From contig JAJRRB010000066.1 of assembly GCA_024279915.1 (NCBI GenBank), forward strand, positions 1-35,740: a stretch of 35,740 bases of DNA, read 5' to 3'. How positions within the stretch are numbered: the first letter of the stretch is position 1; the number at the start of each line of letters is the position of its first letter. A program made the translations under genes and the position numbers. This stretch comes from Deltaproteobacteria bacterium. GTDB taxonomy: Bacteria; Desulfobacterota; Desulfuromonadia; Desulfuromonadales; BM103. Below, piece after piece: positions 31,398 through 35,740 of this stretch. Below the pieces are notes generated by a model. That model ran no database searches, was not told where the DNA came from, and worked only from the letters and a program-made list of their open reading frames with translations.

Positions 31398-33059
31398 TCA
31401 CTTATCCGTTTCCCGCATTAGCAGAACAATCGGTACCAGACCACACAAAAGCAAGGTCAGGGCCGGAAGTGCCGCTCGTTCCCATTCTCCTTCAGACGTC
31501 AGTTCGAAAATTTTTACAGCCAGAGTGTCCCAGCCGAAAGGACGGGTCATCAGAGTAATGGGCATTTCCTTCATGACATCAACAAAGGCCAATGTCAGTG
31601 CCGTAAAAATCCCACCGCGCAACATCGGTAAATGCACCCTTGCAAGCAATTTGATGCCGCGTAGCCCCATGAGACGAGAAGCCTCATCAATGTTGGTTGT
31701 GACCCGATGCATGGAACTGTCTATCGATTTGAAGCCAGCGGCCATAAAGCGGATTGTGTAAGCTACAATCATGATTAGAACCGTCCCTTGTAGCAGTTGT
31801 GGGATGTCTATGCCGAACAGGTTGTGAGCAAGGTCAATCATAAGATTGTCGAGCCAGGCAAGAGGGATGAAAATGCCAACGGCCAGTACAGTGCCAGGCA
31901 AGGCATAGCCGAGAGTGGCAGTACGGATCAGAGCATGGGTCAAACGATCACTATGTCGTCGTCCTGCATAAGAAAGTAGCAGAGCTACTGCAGTGATCAC
32001 GACAGCGGCAATGAGAGCAAGAAGTAGTGAATGGCCGAGCAGACCTAAGTAACGGCTGTCAAATTCCTCATGAAAAACATTGAGTGACCATCTGAAGAGC
32101 TGAAGAGATGGCAATAAGAACGCAATAGACAGAATCAGCGAACAATAACCTGTTGCCAGCCAACGGCATGTACCTGTCAGTTGAACTCGATCCGCCTGCG
32201 GTGCCAATCTACTCTGGGCAAACCGCATCCGTTTGCGCAGTCGTTGTTCCAAAGCCACCAGAAGAAAGACCATCGCCACCAGTAATGATGACAGTTGTGC
32301 AGCAGCAGGCAACGAGAAAAAGCCGAACCAGGTTTTGTAGATAGCTGTAGTAAAGGTGTCGTAATTAAAGATAGAGACGGCACCGAAATCTGCTAAAGCT
32401 TCCATCATGACGAGGGTGACTCCACCCGCAATCCATGGTCTGGCCATCGGTAAGACGACTCTGAAAAAGCCTCCAACAGGTGTGCAGCCTAAACTTTCTG
32501 CTGCTTCGAGAGCACGTTTGCCTTGAGTACGAAACGCGTTACGTGTCAGCAGGTATACATAGGGGTACAATGCCAGAGTCATGACCAGAATAACGCCACC
32601 GGCAGAGCGCATATCCGGGAACCAGATGTTGCGGCCGAACCAGGCTCGTAGTTGCGTTTGCACTGGCCCTGAAAAGTCAAAAATACCAAGTGACACAAAA
32701 GCCAGTACATAGGTTGGCATGGCCAGTGGTAGCAGAAGTGCCCAGGAAAAGTGTTTGCGTCCAGGAAACTCACAGGCACCAGTCAACCAGGCTAAGCTGA
32801 TGCCGAGTAAAAGGGTGCCTGTTGAAACACCGACAACCAGAGTTAAGGTGTTTAATAACAGACGGCTCAGTAATGTTTCTTGCAGGTGTCGCCAGATATC
32901 CCACGCTGGCTCCAGCCAGGCAAAGGCAAGGATCGACAATGGGATGAACACCAAAAGTGCGATGATCAGTGTAAAACACTGCCAGCCACTGGGGTGTGGG
33001 ATCAAATGACTGAAGCCTCGTGACGAGGCTTCAGTTGTCGTATCCTCAGATTGTTGCAT
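31398..33059 (-). CDS. fbpB: Iron(III) ABC transporter permease (fused double-domain FbpB)
   Basis: The 553-residue inner-membrane protein has about 12 hydrophobic segments in two homologous halves. Each half has an EAA-type loop (AAESLGCTPVGGFFRVVLP in the first and EASRLMGLRGIKLLARVHLP in the second). This is typical of FbpB/SfuB-type ferric permeases that need no second subunit. The ATG at 33059 lies 14 bases after the fbpA stop; the upstream part of the open frame overlaps fbpA and is not used. The ribosome-binding site is weak, so translation may depend on coupling to fbpA. Confidence 0.93.
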   Translation of the reverse strand: MQQSEDTTTEASSRGFSHLIPHPSGWQCFTLIIALLVFIPLSILAFAWLEPAWDIWRHLQETLLSRLLLNTLTLVVGVSTGTLLLGISLAWLTGACEFPGRKHFSWALLLPLAMPTYVLAFVSLGIFDFSGPVQTQLRAWFGRNIWFPDMRSAGGVILVMTLALYPYVYLLTRNAFRTQGKRALEAAESLGCTPVGGFFRVVLPMARPWIAGGVTLVMMEALADFGAVSIFNYDTFTTAIYKTWFGFFSLPAAAQLSSLLVAMVFLLVALEQRLRKRMRFAQSRLAPQADRVQLTGTCRWLATGYCSLILSIAFLLPSLQLFRWSLNVFHEEFDSRYLGLLGHSLLLALIAAVVITAVALLLSYAGRRHSDRLTHALIRTATLGYALPGTVLAVGIFIPLAWLDNLMIDLAHNLFGIDIPQLLQGTVLIMIVAYTIRFMAAGFKSIDSSMHRVTTNIDEASRLMGLRGIKLLARVHLPMLRGGIFTALTLAFVDVMKEMPITLMTRPFGWDTLAVKIFELTSEGEWERAALPALTLLLCGLVPIVLLMRETDK

Positions 33060-33073
33060 CAACGACAGGTGGC

Positions 33074-34078
33074 CTAACGATAATCGGCGCGATCCATAAG
33101 ACGGATAGCCGAGTTCTGAAGTTGGCCAGCAATGGCCAGGTTCTGCTTGCTTGCCTTGAAATCCCCCCATGCCGCAACATCCGGGTGTGTTGCTACAGAC
33201 TGATTGACAGGGTATTCCATATTGCCATCAGCAAATAGGTTTTGGGCCTTTTCCGAAGAAAGCCATTCCAGAAACTTGATAGCGGCTTCTGTGTGCTTGG
33301 CGTAGCGGGTGACTCCGGCACCTGAGATGTTGACGTGGACACCAGTACTTTTCTGGTTAGGCCAGAAGAGGGCTAGTTTCAACTCTGGATTTTTTTTCAA
33401 CAGACGACCGAAATAGTAGGTGTTGACAATGCCGACGTCGCCCTGTCCAGCAAGAATCGCCTGCATCATCTTGGTGTCGTTGGAAAAAGGCTTGGCAGCA
33501 AGATTAGCCACCCAGGATCGGATAACCTGTTCTGCTCCGTCCTCACCATGCTCGGCAATCAGCATTGCCACCAGTGACTGATTGTAGACTTTCTTGGATG
33601 TCCTTAGTAATAGACGGTCTTTCCATTGGGGTGCTCCCAGTTCTTCGTAGGTTGACAGGTCTGCTGGCTTAACACGCTCTGTACTGTAGACGATAGTCCT
33701 TGCCCGTAGCGAAAGTCCGAACCATTGATTGCCTGGGTCGCGAAGATGGACAAGTATGTTCGCCTGTAAAATTATCGATTCAACAGGCTGTAGGACGCCT
33801 TCTCTGGCTGCATGCCACAGATTGCCAGCGTCGACGGTGATCAACAAGTCCGCGCGGGTGTTTTTCCCCTCTGATTTAAGACGTTGAAGCAGCGGGCCAG
33901 CCTTATCAGTAATGAAGGATATTTCAGTGCCGGTTTCTTTTGTGTAAGCATCGAATAATGGTTTGATTAACTGTTCGTTACGGGCTGAGTAGATAACCAA
34001 TTCTTTGGCAAAGGTATTCGTTGCGCCCAGAGAGAGCAGGGTTAGCACTAGTGCAGCAAAAAGGTGATGCTTCTTCAT
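33074..34078 (-). CDS. fbpA: Periplasmic iron(III)-binding protein, FbpA family
   Basis: The 334-residue precursor has a signal peptide (cleavage after TNTFA), then KELVIYSARNEQLIKPLFDAY and TEISFITDKAGPLLQRLKSE, typical of class II ferric binding proteins. The tandem tyrosines that chelate iron are present in GIVNTYYFGRL. Fe(III) is bound in the periplasm and passed to FbpB/FbpC. AGGAG lies eight bases before the ATG at 34078; the longer frame extends into the operator. Expression is probably iron-repressed through the overlapping Fur-like site. Confidence 0.95.
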   Translation of the reverse strand: MKKHHLFAALVLTLLSLGATNTFAKELVIYSARNEQLIKPLFDAYTKETGTEISFITDKAGPLLQRLKSEGKNTRADLLITVDAGNLWHAAREGVLQPVESIILQANILVHLRDPGNQWFGLSLRARTIVYSTERVKPADLSTYEELGAPQWKDRLLLRTSKKVYNQSLVAMLIAEHGEDGAEQVIRSWVANLAAKPFSNDTKMMQAILAGQGDVGIVNTYYFGRLLKKNPELKLALFWPNQKSTGVHVNISGAGVTRYAKHTEAAIKFLEWLSSEKAQNLFADGNMEYPVNQSVATHPDVAAWGDFKASKQNLAIAGQLQNSAIRLMDRADYR

Positions 34079-34106
34079 AAATAGGACTCCTGTGATGTCG
34101 GTGATC

Positions 34107-34150
34107 TTGAAAACCGTTTTCAAAATAGAGAATCAAAGTGATATTGTCAA
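34107..34150 (-). promoter_or_regulatory. fbp operon promoter with Fur-like operator
   Basis: On the - strand a perfect -35 TTGACA and a -10 TATTTT have a 17-base spacer. Abutting the -10 box is a 17-base palindrome, TTGAAAAC-G-GTTTTCAA (34107-34123). The inner TGAAAAC-N-GTTTTCA fits the 7-1-7 Fur box layout at most positions. Repression by iron-loaded Fur at this position is inferred. Confidence 0.65.
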
Positions 34151-34230
34151 GAAACATTTACTAGAATTTTGCAAAAGATGAGCTGGTGGCTGTGGATTCA
34201 ATGAGTCCTACGATTAAGGAGTCATTTCCG

Positions 34231-34264
34231 TAAAAAAAAACGGCCTGACAGAAATGCCAGGCCG
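34231..34264 (-). terminator. Terminator of the mscS gene
   Basis: On the - strand CGGCCTGG and CAGGCCG form a stem with an ATTTCTGT-type loop, followed by nine T. It lies just after the mscS stop and shields the fbp promoter. Confidence 0.88.
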
Positions 34265-34306
34265 GGTGGAATAAAAACAGATTGTTTCAAGTTTGTTTTC
34301 GCATTT

Positions 34307-35125
34307 TTAGCTCGATTCCTCTTTAGAAGTTTCTTTCTGGTATAGATGCACATCACGTTGCGGATAAGGGATGCCAATCCCTTCTTCGTCAAAGCGTGTC
34401 TTAACTCCTGCATGTAGATCAAAGTAGACACCCCAGTAGTCGGCAGCGTCTACCCAGGGGCGTACGGCAAAGTTGACACTGTTGTCCGCCAGTTCCAGGA
34501 CGCCAATCGTTGGTGCGGGATCTTCCAGGATGCGACTGTCTTTGGAAAGGATGTCCTCAAGGACTGATTTTACGTGACTCAGGTCTGCATCGTAGCTGAC
34601 GCCAATGATCAAGTCGACTCGACGGGTGGGTTTGGTTGAATAGTTAATGATGTTGTCACCAATTAATTTTCCGTTTGGAACAAAGATGGTCTTATTGTCC
34701 CCCGTTTTTAGCTGGGTGGAGAAAATATTGAGTGTCTCTACCACACCAAGAACTCCAGCGGCTTCAATTAAGTCCCCCGCTTTAAATTGTTTAAAAATAA
34801 GAATCATGACTCCTGCAGCAAAGTTACCCAGAGTATCCTTTAGAGCTAAACCAATAGCCAGGCCAGCAGCACCGACGATAGCAATCAGAGAAGTGGTCTG
34901 GATACCCAGCTGGTTTAATGCCGCGATAACAGCAAAGGTGATGACAAGGGCGTTAACGAGGTTGCCAAGAAAACCAGTTAAAGCCGGGTCTGCTTCATGT
35001 CGCTCCATTATCTCTTTGACTAACCGAGCGATAAGTTTGACTCCCCAGAAGCCGATTGCGAGAATAATAATGGCATAGACAATACTGCTTAGCATGGTGG
35101 TCGCCATTGATGCCTCCTGTGTCAT
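34307..35125 (-). CDS. mscS: Small-conductance mechanosensitive channel, MscS family
   Basis: MscS opens under membrane tension to release solutes on osmotic downshock. The 272-residue protein has about three transmembrane segments. TM3, with the pore helix GAAGLAIGLALKDTLGNFAAGVMI, is followed by the MscS beta domain (FKAGDLIEAAGVLGVVETLNIFSTQLKT, FVPNGKLIGDNIINYS) and a C-terminal domain ending IGIPYPQRDVHLYQ. Length and layout match E. coli MscS (286). Two starts are possible: ATG 35125 with GGGAGG five bases upstream, or ATG 35107 with GGAGG five bases upstream. I give the longer form. Confidence 0.95.
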   Translation of the reverse strand: MTQEASMATTMLSSIVYAIIILAIGFWGVKLIARLVKEIMERHEADPALTGFLGNLVNALVITFAVIAALNQLGIQTTSLIAIVGAAGLAIGLALKDTLGNFAAGVMILIFKQFKAGDLIEAAGVLGVVETLNIFSTQLKTGDNKTIFVPNGKLIGDNIINYSTKPTRRVDLIIGVSYDADLSHVKSVLEDILSKDSRILEDPAPTIGVLELADNSVNFAVRPWVDAADYWGVYFDLHAGVKTRFDEEGIGIPYPQRDVHLYQKETSKEESS

Positions 35126-35172
35126 GTTGTCCTCCCTATATTATGTATACGCAGAGAGGGTTCGTTAATATA

Positions 35173-35740
35173 TTACATACCGTAACGCTTGATTTTTTCA
35201 ACCAGAGTTGTGCGATTAATATTCAGCAATGAGGCCGCGCGAGCCTTGATATTTGAAGATTTGTCCATAGCTTGTTTGATGAGTGTCTGCTCAATATGAG
35301 CAATCGCATCTGCCAGATCAAGACCTTCCTCAGGAATTTTCAGCGTTGGCAAAAGACTGTTTTGCTGGGAAACTCCTCCAATCTGTGATGGCAAATCCTG
35401 TAGATCAATAATGTCGCTGTCAGTTAGAGCTACAGTACGTTCTATGACATTTTCCATTTCGCGAACGTTGCCTGGCCATTTGTAATTTTCTAGAGCTCTG
35501 ACTGCCTCCGAGGTTATCTCCATCACCGGTCGGTGCATGTCAGTGCAGATTTTCTTCAGGAAATGTTTGGTGAGTAAAGGAATGTCTTCGCGGCGCTCTC
35601 GCAGTGGTGGCAAATGAATGGGGATGACGTTCAAGCGGTAATAAAGGTCTTCGCGGAAATCGTCGCGAGAAACCATTTCCTCAAGGTTTGCATGCGTAGC
35701 GGAAATTACGCGAACATCCAACTTTGTGTGGCTGGTTGAA
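35173..35740 (-). CDS. Sigma-54-dependent transcriptional activator (NtrC family), C-terminal part
   Basis: The reading frame enters from the window edge. The visible 189 or so residues hold the end of the AAA+ domain (LDVRVISATHANLE, sensor region, FREDLYYRLNVIPIHLPPLRERREDI, WPGNVREMENVIERTV). A linker and a Fis-type HTH at the end follow (KARAASLLNINRTTLVEKIKRYGM). It would activate sigma-54 promoters after phosphorylation or ligand signalling. The N-terminal regulatory domain is outside the window, so which activator it is cannot be said. The TTG at 35721 is internal. Confidence 0.93.
   Translation of the reverse strand, partial: STSHTKLDVRVISATHANLEEMVSRDDFREDLYYRLNVIPIHLPPLRERREDIPLLTKHFLKKICTDMHRPVMEITSEAVRALENYKWPGNVREMENVIERTVALTDSDIIDLQDLPSQIGGVSQQNSLLPTLKIPEEGLDLADAIAHIEQTLIKQAMDKSSNIKARAASLLNINRTTLVEKIKRYGM

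Noticed and set aside
1-35740. CRISPR arrays, tRNA or rRNA genes, prophage or toxin-antitoxin loci
   Set aside because: No spaced direct repeats, cloverleaf with CCA-type end, rRNA segment or phage-type genes were seen on either strand.

Overview
The window reads as chromosomal DNA of a bacterium with moderate GC content, most consistent with a Desulfuromonadales-type deltaproteobacterium (Desulfuromonas/Pelobacter/Geobacter relatives). This is inferred from the style and order of the gene products: zinc-ribbon plus receiver fusion, many two-component proteins, TPR lipoprotein next to a RodZ-like gene, and mtnP next to a PfkB kinase. No rRNA or tRNA was seen to fix the taxonomy. Almost all of the window is coding, mostly on the + strand up to about 30.1 kb and on the - strand after that.

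Layout. 1-2.6 kb: 3' part of ilvC, two tandem terminators, nhaA. 2.6-5.0 kb: a cold-shock-like cluster with a candidate sRNA, an RhlE-type DEAD-box helicase, a CspA-type protein with a long leader, and a tiny charged protein. 5.2-8.8 kb: a zinc-ribbon protein, ndk, rlmN and mtnP, interrupted by two copies of a 168-bp MITE-like element. 9-12 kb: PfkB kinase, a conserved unknown, a TPR lipoprotein and a short RodZ-like membrane HTH protein. 12.2-15.3 kb: a signalling cluster (zinc-ribbon receiver protein, single receiver, universal stress protein, receiver-histidine kinase). 15.3-19.9 kb: a FAD-dependent dehydrogenase, a YhaM-type OB/HD nuclease, an MBL hydrolase and coaBC. 19.9-23.7 kb: a secreted zinc phospholipase-like protein (- strand), type-4 uracil-DNA glycosylase coupled to fetAB, and a flavin-binding protein.

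24-30.2 kb looks like an accessory amide-nitrogen module: type I asparaginase, glnHPQ, a compact unit with two coupled micro-ORFs and its own terminator, and a NarL-type sensor/regulator pair whose gene ends in a truncated third MITE copy. 30.3-34.2 kb (- strand) is an iron(III) ABC uptake operon, fbpABC, behind a Fur-like operator; fbpC carries a single-base frameshift before its TOBE domain. The window closes with an MscS channel and the C-terminal part of a sigma-54 activator (both - strand).

Most of the window is ordinary housekeeping. The observations most worth a second look are (1) the MITE family, whose three copies all touch coding sequence: one offers a ribosome-binding site and start codon in frame with ndk, and two supply the stop codons of rlmN and a response regulator; (2) the free-standing micro-ORF transcription unit at about 27.9-28.14 kb; (3) the candidate sRNA at about 2.7-2.8 kb; and (4) the fbpC frameshift. 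I did not find a clear multi-gene novel system.
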